Below are positions 17,759-28,337 of a stretch of DNA of 64,000 nucleotides, piece by piece. A model generated the notes under the pieces. That model was not told the origin of the DNA, did not search any database, and was given only the letters and a program-made list of their open reading frames with translations. The stretch lies in assembly GCF_012922555.1 (NCBI RefSeq), contig NZ_WIPK01000005.1, forward strand, positions 62,001-126,000. Reading direction: 5' to 3'. A program made the position numbers and the translations under genes. Position 1 is the stretch's first letter. Each line of letters begins with the position of its first letter. Origin of the DNA: Paraclostridium dentum. Its GTDB lineage: Bacteria; Bacillota; Clostridia; Peptostreptococcales; Peptostreptococcaceae.

Positions 17759-20215
17759 TTATAATACACTATAAGGGTTTATATCTATTGATATATTTGT
17801 ATCCTTATCAAAAACTATATCGCGCTTAGTTATACATATATATTTTATTATACCCTTTAATAGATTAATTTCAATATCATCATCTTTAAATAGTATTTGC
17901 CATCTAAAATTTTGATTTATCTTGCTTATAGAACAAGGATTTGGCCCTAATATGAACTCTAAATTACTTATACCTCGTTCTCTTAGTAGATATACTAATG
18001 AATCATACATTTTTCTAGCATTTTTCTCTACCTTAGCATTGTCTTTTCCACTAATTACAACACTAATCATATTATTAAATGGAGCATATTCAAATGCTTT
18101 TCTTATTTTAATTTCATCTTCATAAAAGCCTTTAAAATCATATTTTATAGCATGTCTAATTGCATAATGGTCAGTATCGTAAGTTTGTAATATAACTTTA
18201 CCTTCTTTTTCGGATCTCCCTGCTCTTCCTGCTACTTGAGTTATTAACTGGAATGTAGTTTCTGAACTTCTAAAGTCAGGGAATTTCAAAATCATATCTG
18301 CAGATAAAATTCCCACCAAAGTAACATTTTCAAAATCCAAACCTTTACTAAGCATTTGAGTACCTATTAACACATCTGCTTTCTTATTTTTAAAATCATT
18401 CAGTATGTTTTCGAATTCACCTTTTCTAGATGTTGTATCCTTATCTAACCTTAATACATTTATATTTGGAAAAATTAATTTTATTTCTTCTTCTATTTTT
18501 TGAGTTCCTATTCCAAATGGTTTTATATATTTACTTTTACACTCTGGACATTCTTTTGGAATTTCTTTTTCATATCCACAATAATGGCATTTTCCAGTAT
18601 TATTTTTTTTATGATATGTAAGAGATATATCACAATTTTCACAAGTAAATACATAGCCGCATTTTCTACAAGAAACAAAGTTCGAAAATCCTCTTCTGTT
18701 TAAAAATAATATAACTTGATTTCCACAATTTAAAGCGCTTTGTATTTCAACTTTTAACTTATTACTAAATATACTTTTATTACCTACCATCAGCTCTTCT
18801 TTCATATCTACAACTTCGATTTTAGGCATAGGCTTTTTATTTGCTCTTTGATTTATTTCTAATAATTTATATTCTCCATTTAATGCATTGAAATATTCCT
18901 CAACAGACGGAGTCGCTGACCCTAAAACTAAGGAAACATCTCTTTTATTAGCTATATATTTAGCAACATCTATAGAGTTAAACTTTGGATTTTTCTCAGA
19001 CTTATACGCACCTTCATGAAATTCATCTATAATTATAACTCCAAGACTTGTAAATGGAGCAAATAAAGCCGATCTAGCCCCAATAAGTATCCTTATTTTC
19101 CCCTCTTTTATCTGTTTATACACATCATGTTTTTCACCTTCTGATAACTGACTATGAAAAACTCCAACTATGTCTCCAAATTTATTTTTAAATCTTGATA
19201 TAGTCTGTGGTGTTAGCGAAATTTCTGGGACTAAAACAATGCTATCTAACCCTTGGCTTAAGGAATACTCTATTATCTCCATATATACTTCTGTCTTTCC
19301 ACTACCAGTTACTCCGTGTATCATATATGGTTTTTTATTTTCTTCAAACATTTCACTTTTTATAATATTTACTGTATTTAATTGCTCTTCATTTAAATTT
19401 ATTTTTTTATCCTCTACAGAATATATCTCTTTAGGTTTTCTATATAAATCTATTTCTTCAATACATACAAGACCTTTTTCTTCTAATTTTAAGATACTTT
19501 GTCTACATGAAGGGAATACGTCATTTATTTTACTTAATTCAATAGGTTTCTTTTCTTGTACAAACTTAATAAGTTCTTTTTGTTTACTTCCTAGCCTTAT
19601 CTTATTTTCCAGTATATAGCTATCTATGTTCTTTATTGGCTCAGGTATATCTATAATATAATCTTTTTTCTCGTTTTTATGGTTTTTGTATTCCCATTTT
19701 ACATCTATAATATTTTTTTTCTGTAGTTTATATATTAAGTTATTTAAATTTGGTACTTTCTTTATTTTTTCAAGTTTTATACATCCATGATTTTCTTTAA
19801 TTATTTTTATTAAATTCATTTCACTATCACTTAAATTATCTAAATCATCATTTATAAGAGTTAAAACTTTATAATTATTTAACTTATAGCCTTTTGGATA
19901 CAATAAATTTATGCAATCTATATAAGTACATAAGTATTTATTTCTCATCCACCCAATTAAGCTTATATCATCTTTTGAAAAAATTGGTTCTTCATCTAAT
20001 ATATCTACTACTTTTTTAGTCTTTATATCTTCATCTAATTCGCTCACAATATCAAATACAAATGCTTCTACTGGCTTATTATAAATTCCAAAAGGAACTA
20101 GTACTCTATGCCCAGTTTTTATATTTTCACTTAAAAATTCTGGAATTTCATATGTAAATAAATTGTCAGTGTATATAGAGTTATTTCTCACTATCACTTT
20201 TGCAAATCGCTTCAT
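17759..20215 (-). CDS. priA: Primosomal protein N', replication restart helicase PriA
   Basis: PriA reloads the replisome on collapsed forks. The 818 residues contain an N-terminal DNA-binding domain, Walker A GVTGSGKTEVYM, TPQTISRF, SATPSVEEY and QVAGRAGRS, and the zinc cluster with CRKCGY, CENCD, CHYCGY and CPECKSK (eight Cys). Motif II reads DEFH instead of the usual DEEH (19016-19027). It lies between coaBC and def. Confidence 0.96.
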   Translation of the reverse strand: MKRFAKVIVRNNSIYTDNLFTYEIPEFLSENIKTGHRVLVPFGIYNKPVEAFVFDIVSELDEDIKTKKVVDILDEEPIFSKDDISLIGWMRNKYLCTYIDCINLLYPKGYKLNNYKVLTLINDDLDNLSDSEMNLIKIIKENHGCIKLEKIKKVPNLNNLIYKLQKKNIIDVKWEYKNHKNEKKDYIIDIPEPIKNIDSYILENKIRLGSKQKELIKFVQEKKPIELSKINDVFPSCRQSILKLEEKGLVCIEEIDLYRKPKEIYSVEDKKINLNEEQLNTVNIIKSEMFEENKKPYMIHGVTGSGKTEVYMEIIEYSLSQGLDSIVLVPEISLTPQTISRFKNKFGDIVGVFHSQLSEGEKHDVYKQIKEGKIRILIGARSALFAPFTSLGVIIIDEFHEGAYKSEKNPKFNSIDVAKYIANKRDVSLVLGSATPSVEEYFNALNGEYKLLEINQRANKKPMPKIEVVDMKEELMVGNKSIFSNKLKVEIQSALNCGNQVILFLNRRGFSNFVSCRKCGYVFTCENCDISLTYHKKNNTGKCHYCGYEKEIPKECPECKSKYIKPFGIGTQKIEEEIKLIFPNINVLRLDKDTTSRKGEFENILNDFKNKKADVLIGTQMLSKGLDFENVTLVGILSADMILKFPDFRSSETTFQLITQVAGRAGRSEKEGKVILQTYDTDHYAIRHAIKYDFKGFYEDEIKIRKAFEYAPFNNMISVVISGKDNAKVEKNARKMYDSLVYLLRERGISNLEFILGPNPCSISKINQNFRWQILFKDDDIEINLLKGIIKYICITKRDIVFDKDTNISIDINPYSVL

Positions 20216-20321
20216 AATTTAACCTCTATTTCAAATTTATATCGTTATTATCATTTACAGTAAGTTCATTCTTTATAAGTTCATATATTATATCTATTAC
20301 ATTTGCCTATAAATGAAAATT

Positions 20322-20347
20322 AAGCATCTATATAAATATAGATGCTT
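20322..20347 (-). terminator. Hairpin after coaBC
   Basis: An 11-bp inverted repeat (20322-20332 and 20337-20347) begins at the coaBC stop codon. The following minus-strand tail is only partly T-rich, so termination may be incomplete. Nothing else is seen in 20216-20345. Confidence 0.6.
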
Positions 20348-21545
20348 ATTTGTTTAATAGAGTTTTTATTTTGTCTAAGATAACATCTGCTACCTCTTCT
20401 TTTTTCATTTTAGGATGTTCTTGTATAACACCCTCTCTATCTATAATCTTAACTATATTGGTATCAACACCAAATCCAGCACCATCTTGAGTTAAGTCAT
20501 TTGCTACGATAAAATCTAAATTTTTCTTTTGAATTTTATTTTTAGCATTTTCTAATAAATCATTAGTTTCTGCTGCAAATCCAACTAAAATCTTATTATT
20601 TTTTATTTTTCCTAATTCTAAAGCAATATCTTTAGTTCTATCTAGTCTTATACTTAAATCATAATCAGATTTTTTTATTTTATTATCTGAGTATTCCTTA
20701 GGTCTATAATCTGCAACTGCAGCGCTCTTTATAATAACTTGATTTTCATCCATATTTTCTAAAACAGCATTATACATATCTTCAGCTGATTCTATTTGAA
20801 TAAATTTCTTTAAATTCTGAGGTGGAACTATATTTGTAGGCCCAGATACTAAAGTTACATCTGCTCCTCTTTCTATTGCCTTTTTAGCTATAGAGTATCC
20901 CATTTTTCCAGTTGATCTATTCGTTATGTATCTTACCGGATCAATACTTTCAACTGTAGGTCCAGCAGTTATTATCATGCTAGTTCCTTCTAAATCTTTC
21001 TTAATTTCTAAAAGTTCAATTATACTATTAAAAATAGTATCAACAGATGCAAGTTTTCCTGATCCTATATCTCCACAAGCTAATCTTCCGCTTTCTGGTT
21101 CTACAAACTTATAATCTAAATCTTTTAAAGTTTGTATGTTCCTTTGTACAACAGGATTTTCATACATATTAGTATTCATAGCTGGAGCTATAAGAACTTT
21201 TGCTTTTGTAGCCATAATAGTCGTAGTCAACATATCGTCTGCAATACCATTAGCTACTTTGCCTATGACATTTGCAGTAGCTGGAGCTAATACAAATACA
21301 TCTGCTTTCTTAGCCAATGATATATGTTCTACATCCCAAGTTTTTGGAGATTCAAACATATCTTCAACTACATAGTTTTGACTTAATGTCTGAAATGTAA
21401 GCGGAGCTACAAATTCTGTTGCTGATTTAGTCATTATTACATGTACATTTACACCTGTTTTTTTCAACTTGCTAACTAAGTCACAAGCCTTATAAACAGC
21501 TATTCCTCCACATACGCCTATAACAACAGTCTTATCTTTTAGCAT
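20346..21545 (-). CDS. coaBC: Bifunctional phosphopantothenoylcysteine decarboxylase / phosphopantothenate-cysteine ligase
   Basis: CoaBC carries out steps two and three of coenzyme A synthesis. The CoaC flavodomain (about 1-185) has GVCGGIAVYKA, the catalytic His in DVEHISLAK, APAMNTNMYENP and a LACGDIGSGKLA loop. The CoaB part has TAGPTVESIDPVRYITN and GKMGYSIAKKA, and IKSAAVADYRP. The 399-residue length is standard. It follows rpoZ by 4 bases in the order gmk-rpoZ-coaBC-priA, as in many Firmicutes. Confidence 0.96.
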   Translation of the reverse strand: MLKDKTVVIGVCGGIAVYKACDLVSKLKKTGVNVHVIMTKSATEFVAPLTFQTLSQNYVVEDMFESPKTWDVEHISLAKKADVFVLAPATANVIGKVANGIADDMLTTTIMATKAKVLIAPAMNTNMYENPVVQRNIQTLKDLDYKFVEPESGRLACGDIGSGKLASVDTIFNSIIELLEIKKDLEGTSMIITAGPTVESIDPVRYITNRSTGKMGYSIAKKAIERGADVTLVSGPTNIVPPQNLKKFIQIESAEDMYNAVLENMDENQVIIKSAAVADYRPKEYSDNKIKKSDYDLSIRLDRTKDIALELGKIKNNKILVGFAAETNDLLENAKNKIQKKNLDFIVANDLTQDGAGFGVDTNIVKIIDREGVIQEHPKMKKEEVADVILDKIKTLLNK

Positions 21546-21549
21546 GATA

Positions 21550-21819
21550 TTACTCCTCTATTATATTTTGAGTTTGAGCTAATAAGTGCTTAGCTTCTTC
21601 TATTTCTATTTCTTCCTCAGTTAATTTTCTAAATGATATTTTTCTATCTGCAACTTCTTGAGTAGCTAAAGTAACAGGCTTTATTTCTTGATGCTTAGTA
21701 GTAGGAACGTATGGAGTAGCTCCATCTATTAATTCTCTAGATCTTTTAGCTACAGTTACTACTAAGTAGTATCTATTATCTATTTGGTTTAATACCTCGT
21801 TTATTGATGGTTTTATCAT
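21550..21819 (-). CDS. rpoZ: DNA-directed RNA polymerase subunit omega
   Basis: The 89-residue omega subunit shows the helical core NRYYLVVTVAKRSRELIDG that wraps the beta' C-terminus, then KPVTLATQEVADRKI. It assists polymerase assembly and carries part of the ppGpp site in some bacteria. It lies 3 bases after gmk, with AAGGAGG before the start. Confidence 0.95.
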   Translation of the reverse strand: MIKPSINEVLNQIDNRYYLVVTVAKRSRELIDGATPYVPTTKHQEIKPVTLATQEVADRKISFRKLTEEEIEIEEAKHLLAQTQNIIEE

Positions 21820-21822
21820 TTT

Positions 21823-22437
21823 TTATAATTCCTCCTTGAATTTCTTTATTATATTATCTTTGTATCTATAAACTTTATTTTTTTCAGCTGATATTATATG
21901 TTCTAATTCTTGAGCTGAATTTTTCACATCTTTATTTACTATAAAGTAATCATAATTTTCTATTTGACATATTTCATCCATTGCACAACTAAATCTTTTA
22001 TTTATTTGTTCTTCAGTTTCTGTTCCTCTTCCAACTATTCTATTTTTAAGTTCGTCAAGAGATGGAGGAAGTATAAATATGAATACCCCTTCTGGATAAA
22101 CTTCTTTTATTTGTCTAGCTCCTTGCATTTCTATTTCTAAAACAACGTCATGTCCATTTTCTAGATTTTCTAAAATTGCAGCTTTAGGCGTACCATAAAA
22201 ATTATCATATATTTGAGCATGCTCTAACAGTTCATTATTAACTATCATTGATTTAAACTTATCTTTAGTTACAAAGAAATAGTTAACTCCGTCTACTTCA
22301 CCGTCTCTTGGATTTCTTGTAGTAGCTGAAACTGATAACTTTACATCCTCATTATTATTTAAAAATTCTTTACATATAGTTCCTTTTCCTGCTCCTGACG
22401 GTCCAGAAACAACTAGCAATAAACCTTTCCTCTTCAT
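21823..22437 (-). CDS. gmk: Guanylate kinase
   Basis: It phosphorylates GMP to GDP. The P-loop GPSGAGKGTI and the GMP-binding TTRNPRDGEVDGVNYFF are present, with EIEMQGARQIKE further on; 204 residues is the usual size. The gene is in the remA-gmk-rpoZ cluster typical of Firmicutes. Confidence 0.97.
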   Translation of the reverse strand: MKRKGLLLVVSGPSGAGKGTICKEFLNNNEDVKLSVSATTRNPRDGEVDGVNYFFVTKDKFKSMIVNNELLEHAQIYDNFYGTPKAAILENLENGHDVVLEIEMQGARQIKEVYPEGVFIFILPPSLDELKNRIVGRGTETEEQINKRFSCAMDEICQIENYDYFIVNKDVKNSAQELEHIISAEKNKVYRYKDNIIKKFKEEL

Positions 22438-22451
22438 CTATATCTTCCTTT

Positions 22452-22712
22452 CTAATTCTCTATATTATCATCTTTGTCTGTGAATCTATGTGCTACGGTT
22501 TCTGGTTGTACCGATGATAATATTATATACTGACTATCAGTTATTATAACTGCTCTAGTCTTTCTACCATAAGTAGCATCAATTAATCTTCCATTTTCTT
22601 TGCTTTCTTGTATTAATCTTCTTATAGGAGCTGATTCTGGACTTACTATAGCAACTACCTTGTTAGCCATAACTACATTCCCATATCCTATATTTATAAG
22701 GTTCGTACTCAT
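22452..22712 (-). CDS. remA: DUF370/RemA family regulator
   Basis: The 86-residue protein with [27 protein letters not shown] and [15 protein letters not shown] matches RemA, a DNA-binding regulator that forms rings and activates biofilm matrix operons in Bacillus. Its role in Clostridia is unproven. Placement between yicC and gmk is the same as in Bacillus. AGGAG lies 8 bases before the ATG. Confidence 0.93.
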   Translation of the reverse strand: MSTNLINIGYGNVVMANKVVAIVSPESAPIRRLIQESKENGRLIDATYGRKTRAVIITDSQYIILSSVQPETVAHRFTDKDDNIEN

Positions 22713-22723
22713 AAACGCATCTC

Positions 22724-23605
22724 CTATTCTATGTTTTGTATCTGTTCTCTTATTTTCTCTAGTTCGCTTTTTACTTCAACAACTAAATTAGTTATATTTA
22801 AATCAGATGATTTCGATCCTATAGTATTAGTTTCTCTGTTCATCTCTTGTATTAAAAAGTCTATTTTTCTTCCTATAGACTCATCTTTATGTATAGCTTT
22901 TTTAAGTTGTATTATATGACTTTTAAATCTTACTATTTCTTCTGTTATACTGCATTTATCTGCATATATAGCAACTTCTTGAGCCAATCTATTTTCATCT
23001 ACAAGACTTGGGTTTTCTAAAATATCAGCTATTCTGCCGTTTAATTTTTCTTTATATTCATTAACAACATTATATGAGTAGTTTTCTATTTGTTCAATAT
23101 AATCTTTTAACAAATCACATCTCATATCTATATCATTAGCAAGTTTTAAGCCTTCTTCAACCCTCATATCTTTTAACTTAACTAAACAGTCATTTAATGC
23201 ATCCCTTAGCATTAACCATAATAAATCTTCATCTTCTTCTTTTTCTTCACTTTTTATTATATCAGGGAATTTTGCTATATTCATAACTGTTATATCATCT
23301 TGTAAGTTAAATGTGTCTTTTATATTATTTAATATATTTACATACTCAGAAGCTAACTTCTCATCAAATTTTAAGTTTACATCTTCACTACCTACTAAGT
23401 CAAGTTTTATATATAAATCAACTCTACCTCTTTTTATATAATCTTTGACTACATTTCTTATTTTATCCTCTAGAAAAGATATTTTTCTAGGAAGACGTGT
23501 GTTTATATCTACGTACTTATGGTTTATAGTTCTACATTCTACGGTAAAATGATAGTTATCATTTTTGTATTCGCCTCTTCCAAAACCTGTCATACTAATA
23601 GCCAT
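22724..23605 (-). CDS. yicC: YicC/YloC family endoribonuclease
   Basis: At 293 residues it has the family start [24 protein letters not shown] and the C-terminal [18 protein letters not shown]. YicC-family proteins were recently described as endoribonucleases in E. coli and Bacillus. GGAGG lies 8 bases upstream of the ATG. It is 3 bases downstream of dapF. Confidence 0.93.
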   Translation of the reverse strand: MAISMTGFGRGEYKNDNYHFTVECRTINHKYVDINTRLPRKISFLEDKIRNVVKDYIKRGRVDLYIKLDLVGSEDVNLKFDEKLASEYVNILNNIKDTFNLQDDITVMNIAKFPDIIKSEEKEEDEDLLWLMLRDALNDCLVKLKDMRVEEGLKLANDIDMRCDLLKDYIEQIENYSYNVVNEYKEKLNGRIADILENPSLVDENRLAQEVAIYADKCSITEEIVRFKSHIIQLKKAIHKDESIGRKIDFLIQEMNRETNTIGSKSSDLNITNLVVEVKSELEKIREQIQNIE

Positions 23606-23608
23606 ATG

Positions 23609-24439
23609 CTATACCTCCAAAGTTCCTTCACATATTTTAACTGCATTTCCTATCATATATACATCATCAAGAAGCTCTATCCTTACGCTTCCGCCTTCTG
23701 ATTTTACATTAACTATTTCATTAGTTTTACCTAAATAGTTAGCTAAAATTACAGAAGCTGTCATACCTGTCCCACATCCTAGAGTATATCCGCATCCTCT
23801 TTCCCATGTGTACACATGTATGTTATCTTTATCATCAACTTTAACAAAATTGACATTAGTTTTATTTGGGAAAATTTCATTTTCTTCTATAAGTTTTCCA
23901 CATTTATATATATCTTCTTTTATAAGTTCATCTACGAATACAATAGTATGTGGCACTCCCATTAGAATTGAACTTACTTCTACTTCTTTATTATCTATTA
24001 ATAACTTTTCTTTTATAAAGACTTCTTTATTTGTATTTACTGGAATGTTTTTTGGATTGAAATTTGGTTTTCCCATATTTACTCTTATAGTATAATTTTT
24101 TTCACTTTCTATATTTAAAGATATTTTTTTTATTCCGTCAAGTGTGTATACACTAAATTCTGTATCTTTTACTATGTCATTGTCATACACAAACTTACAA
24201 AAACATCTTAATCCATTTCCACACATATTAGCTCTTGATCCATCAGAATTATAATATACCATTTCTACATCAGATATATCAGAGGTTTTAACTACTAGTA
24301 GTCCATCAGCTCCAACGCCAAATCTTCTATGACAAACTTTTTTAGCTAAATCTGAGTAGTCGTTAGAATCTTTATTATCAAACCTACCGTCAATTGCTAT
24401 AAAATCATTTCCGACTCCATGTAATTTCCAGAAGTTCAT
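23609..24439 (-). CDS. dapF: Diaminopimelate epimerase
   Basis: It converts LL- to meso-diaminopimelate for lysine and peptidoglycan. The two catalytic cysteines are in ANMCGNGLRCF and GCGTGMTASV; FWKLHGVGNDFIAID opens the protein. At 276 residues it is full length. It is the first gene of the long leftward series (dapF to yugP) and has its own promoter in the divergent gap with rqcH. Confidence 0.96.
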   Translation of the reverse strand: MNFWKLHGVGNDFIAIDGRFDNKDSNDYSDLAKKVCHRRFGVGADGLLVVKTSDISDVEMVYYNSDGSRANMCGNGLRCFCKFVYDNDIVKDTEFSVYTLDGIKKISLNIESEKNYTIRVNMGKPNFNPKNIPVNTNKEVFIKEKLLIDNKEVEVSSILMGVPHTIVFVDELIKEDIYKCGKLIEENEIFPNKTNVNFVKVDDKDNIHVYTWERGCGYTLGCGTGMTASVILANYLGKTNEIVNVKSEGGSVRIELLDDVYMIGNAVKICEGTLEV

Positions 24440-24473
24440 TTATATCCCCCCTATAAAATTGAATTCTTAGCTT

Positions 24474-24479
24474 ATTATA
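24474..24479 (-). promoter_or_regulatory. Candidate -10 element of the dapF series
   Basis: A perfect TATAAT on the minus strand lies 35 bases before dapF, in the gap between divergent dapF and rqcH. The matching -35 region is poor. The rqcH promoter must lie in the rest of this 180-base gap, but no convincing hexamer pair could be chosen. Confidence 0.5.
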
Positions 24480-24619
24480 CAATATTTTGTTCATAAAAGG
24501 AAATTATATTGAGTGTAAACTCTATATTATTTTAGACTATATTCTCAATATTATATTCACATTATTATTTATATGTGTAATAATTTACTTACTTAATAAA
24601 TTTTGAAAGGAATGATATT

Positions 24620-26389
24620 ATGGCATTCGATGGTTTAGTTGTTCATTCAATTTGTGATGAACTGTCTTCTAAGTTAGTTGGAGGAAAAATAGATAAGATA
24701 TATCAACCAGAAAACGATGAAATAGTTTTACATATACGAAACAATAAAGAGAATTTTAAGCTAGTACTTAGTGCAAGCTCATCTAACCCTAGAATTTACC
24801 TTTCTAGTTCATATAAAAAGGAAAATCCTATGAATGCTCCTATGTTTTGTATGTTACTTAGAAAGTATATCCAAAGCGGAAACATAGTTAGCGTTTCTCA
24901 AATTGGATTTGAGAGAATTGTAAAAATCACTGTTGAATCTTTAGATGAATTAAAATCAAAAACTACTAAAGATTTAATAATAGAAATAATGGGGAGACAT
25001 AGTAATATAATTTTGACTCATGAAGAAGATAAAATAGTCGATTCAATAAAAAGAATACCTCCTAGTATTAGTAGGGTTAGACAACTTCTTCCAGGTATAA
25101 CATACACACTACCTCCTGCTCAAGATAAGTTAGATCCACTTGAATTAATTTCTATAGATCAGTTTAAAGAATTACTTCAAGATTTTAATGGTCCTATATT
25201 AAAATCTATATATTCTAAATTTTTAGGTATAAGTCCGACTGTGTCTAAGGAAATGTGCTTTAGATCAAATTTAGATAGCTCTATGCTAGCTTCTGATTTA
25301 AATGATGAAAGCTTTAACATGCTACACGAAGAGTTTGTAAATGTTATGCAGAGCGTCAAAGACGCAAATTATAACCCATGCTTAGCTTTAGATCCTTCTA
25401 TTGATAAGCTTTTAGATTTTAGTTGTATAAATCTTTCTCTATTTAATGACTTAAAAGTTGTTCATAATGAAAGTATTTCATCAATAATAGAAAGCTTCTA
25501 TTCAAATAAAGATGCTAAGGAAAGAATAAATCAACGTGCATCAGACTTTAAGAAAAGCATATCTATAAAACTAGATAGACTTTATAATAAATTAAAAAAA
25601 CAAGAATTAGAACTTAAAGAATCTGATAATGCTATAATCTACAAAGTTAAGGGCGAGCTTATAACTTCATATATTTATATGGTTGAAAAGGGAATGAAGT
25701 CTGTAGAGGTTCAAAATTTCTATGATGAAAACTGTTCTACAGTAAAAATCGATTTAAACCCAAACTTAACTCCATCTGAAAACGCTCAAAAATACTTTAA
25801 AAAGTATACTAAATTAAAACATGCAAAGAAAGAGATAAGTGCTCAAGTTGAACTTAGCTTAGAAGAAATTAATTATCTTGAAAATATAATGCTTAGTGTA
25901 GATAACTGTGATAACCTAGCTGAACTTAACGATATAAAAGAAGAACTTCAAAAACTTGGATATATGCGTGGCAAGGTTAAATCAAAAAAAGAGAAAAATA
26001 CTTTAACTACTAAACCAAATGAATTTTTATCTTCTGATGGGTTTACAATCTTGGTAGGTAAAAACAATAAGCAAAATGATTTTCTTACTCTTAGAGTCGC
26101 TAATAATGATGATTTATGGATGCATACTAAAAACATCCCAGGTTCTCACGTAATAATAAAATCAGATGGTAAGGAAATACCTGAATCAACTATTTTTGAA
26201 GGAGCAATGCTAGCTGCATTTTTCAGTAAATCTAAAATGTCAGCTCAAGTTCCAGTTGATTATACCTTAAAGAAAAATGTAAAAAAACCAAATGGTTCTA
26301 AACCAGGAATGGTTATATATGAAACAAATAGTACTATTTATGTAACTCCATCTGAAGAGTTAGTAGTTAAATTAAAAAAACAGGGTTAA
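24620..26389 (+). CDS. rqcH: Rqc2 homologue RqcH (NFACT protein, FbpA family)
   Basis: RqcH binds obstructed 50S subunits and adds C-terminal alanine tails to stalled peptides. The NFACT-N domain opens with FDGLVVHSICDEL and GGKIDKIYQPENDEI; a central coiled coil (about 300-450) follows; the NFACT-R domain contains LWMHTKNIPGSHVIIKS. At 589 residues it is complete. Older annotation as fibronectin-binding protein derives from the same family. Single-gene unit with a terminator that includes its stop codon. Confidence 0.94.
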   Translation: MAFDGLVVHSICDELSSKLVGGKIDKIYQPENDEIVLHIRNNKENFKLVLSASSSNPRIYLSSSYKKENPMNAPMFCMLLRKYIQSGNIVSVSQIGFERIVKITVESLDELKSKTTKDLIIEIMGRHSNIILTHEEDKIVDSIKRIPPSISRVRQLLPGITYTLPPAQDKLDPLELISIDQFKELLQDFNGPILKSIYSKFLGISPTVSKEMCFRSNLDSSMLASDLNDESFNMLHEEFVNVMQSVKDANYNPCLALDPSIDKLLDFSCINLSLFNDLKVVHNESISSIIESFYSNKDAKERINQRASDFKKSISIKLDRLYNKLKKQELELKESDNAIIYKVKGELITSYIYMVEKGMKSVEVQNFYDENCSTVKIDLNPNLTPSENAQKYFKKYTKLKHAKKEISAQVELSLEEINYLENIMLSVDNCDNLAELNDIKEELQKLGYMRGKVKSKKEKNTLTTKPNEFLSSDGFTILVGKNNKQNDFLTLRVANNDDLWMHTKNIPGSHVIIKSDGKEIPESTIFEGAMLAAFFSKSKMSAQVPVDYTLKKNVKKPNGSKPGMVIYETNSTIYVTPSEELVVKLKKQG

Positions 26390-26403
26390 ACCCTGTTTTT
26401 TAA
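26374..26403. terminator. Bidirectional terminator between rqcH and uraA
   Basis: A 12-bp stem (26374-26385 with 26391-26402) with a five-base loop has A and T runs on both sides. The rqcH stop lies in the loop. Confidence 0.92.
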
Positions 26404-26417
26404 ATTTATGTTTATAA

Positions 26418-27665
26418 TTATATAAGCTGAGAGTTAAGAACTGCTGATTCTTCCTCAACATCCTTTTTAAAGTCTTCTTTATTTAATACTCTATTTAGTA
26501 TAATACCTACTATTGCAGCTAAACTTAGCCCTGTAATTGTAACAGTTTTAGTTACAGGTATTCCTATAACAATTCCTTTATTACTTAAGTAAGTAGTTCC
26601 TAAGCCTATTACCATTATAGTAGCTATTATTATTATATTCTTTTTACTTTCTACACATTTGCTATCGTTTATTGTTTTTAACCCTACATATGAAATCATT
26701 GAGAATAACATTATACTTATTCCACCCATAACTTCTGTAGGTATACTTTGTAAAAACCCTCCAAACTTACTTACACATGCTAGTAATATTGCACATATAG
26801 CAGTTCTTCTTAATATTGATGGGTCATAATTTTTAGTTATAGCAAGTACTGCTGTATTTTCTCCATAAGTCGTATTTGCTGGTCCTCCTAAAAATCCTGC
26901 CATAATAGTAGCCAATGCATCTCCCATTAACGTTCTGTGAAGCCCTGGTTCTTCTATGAAATTCTTTCCTACTACAGTTCCATTAGTAGTCATGTCTCCT
27001 ATATGTTCCATGAATACCGCTAAAACTACAGGTGCAATTAAAACTATAGCTTGTAAACTAAATTTAGGTAGTGTAAATTGTGGTATTTGTAAAAGAGCCG
27101 TATTTGTGCTCATAAATGAAATATCTACATTCCCTAGTATTAAAGATACAGTGTATCCTATAGCTACAGCTATTATTATATTTAATTGCTTTATAAATCC
27201 TTTACAAAATACATTTATTGCTATTGCTAATCCTAATGTCATAATTGCTATTAAAAAATTATTTGATGCCATATCAACTGCAGTTGGTAATAGGTTAAGT
27301 CCTATGACTGCTATCATTGCTCCAACCACTTGAGCTGGGAAATATTTTTTAATTTTATCTACACCTACTTTTTTTATAACTGCTGCCATTATTAAATATA
27401 TAATTCCGGCTACTATTATTCCACCTTGAGCATATGCTAAATCTCCATTGTGAGCTTCTTTAGCAGCTATTATAACTGGTATAAATGCAAAACTTGAACC
27501 TAAGAAAACTGGAACTACTCCTTTTGTACATGCATGGAAAATTAATGTCCCTACTCCTGCACAGAAAATAGCAACCGCTGGATTAAATCCTGTTAATATT
27601 GGTACTAAAACTGTGGCTCCAAACATAGCTAATAAATGTTGTAATGATAACATTGTTTTTTTCAT
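26418..27665 (-). CDS. uraA: Uracil permease (NCS2 family)
   Basis: A 415-residue transporter with 12-14 predicted transmembrane segments. Family features are QHLLAMFGATVLVPI at the start, LGSSFAFIPVI, and HIGDMTTNGTVVGKNF and GGPANTTYGENTAVLA with the substrate-binding acidic residues. It imports uracil in symport with protons. It follows pyrR, and a leader with a PyrR-binding hairpin precedes it (27673-27739), so it should be repressed when UMP is plentiful. Confidence 0.95.
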   Translation of the reverse strand: MKKTMLSLQHLLAMFGATVLVPILTGFNPAVAIFCAGVGTLIFHACTKGVVPVFLGSSFAFIPVIIAAKEAHNGDLAYAQGGIIVAGIIYLIMAAVIKKVGVDKIKKYFPAQVVGAMIAVIGLNLLPTAVDMASNNFLIAIMTLGLAIAINVFCKGFIKQLNIIIAVAIGYTVSLILGNVDISFMSTNTALLQIPQFTLPKFSLQAIVLIAPVVLAVFMEHIGDMTTNGTVVGKNFIEEPGLHRTLMGDALATIMAGFLGGPANTTYGENTAVLAITKNYDPSILRRTAICAILLACVSKFGGFLQSIPTEVMGGISIMLFSMISYVGLKTINDSKCVESKKNIIIIATIMVIGLGTTYLSNKGIVIGIPVTKTVTITGLSLAAIVGIILNRVLNKEDFKKDVEEESAVLNSQLI

Positions 27666-27672
27666 AAAAAAA

Positions 27673-27739
27673 CCTCCCTATTTTTAGTTTGGGAGAAATA
27701 ATTCTCCCTTTTTCAGTATCTCTGTACTGAATTAAAAGG
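27673..27739 (-). promoter_or_regulatory. PyrR-responsive leader of uraA, probable translational switch
   Basis: Read on the minus strand: a hairpin with loop CAGAGA and a TTCAGTA/TACTGAA stem (27712-27731) matches the PyrR-binding loop, and is extended by CCTTT/AAAGG (27735-27739 with 27707-27711). Next is a GGGAGAA/TTCTCCC hairpin (27691-27708), then the ribosome binding site GGGAGG (27673-27678). No T run follows any hairpin. The two Gs shared by the PyrR stem and the second hairpin (27707-27708) make them exclusive, and freed CTCCC could pair with the ribosome binding site. Confidence 0.65.
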
Positions 27740-27765
27740 TGTTAACCTTATATAATTTTATGCTT

Positions 27766-28314
<549 letters not shown>

Positions 28315-28337
28315 TCATAAGGTTAAGTTATAAAAAT

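Noticed and set aside
24440-24619. Regulatory operator in the dapF-rqcH gap
   Set aside because: Several short AT-rich inverted words occur, but none stands out from what is expected at this base composition.
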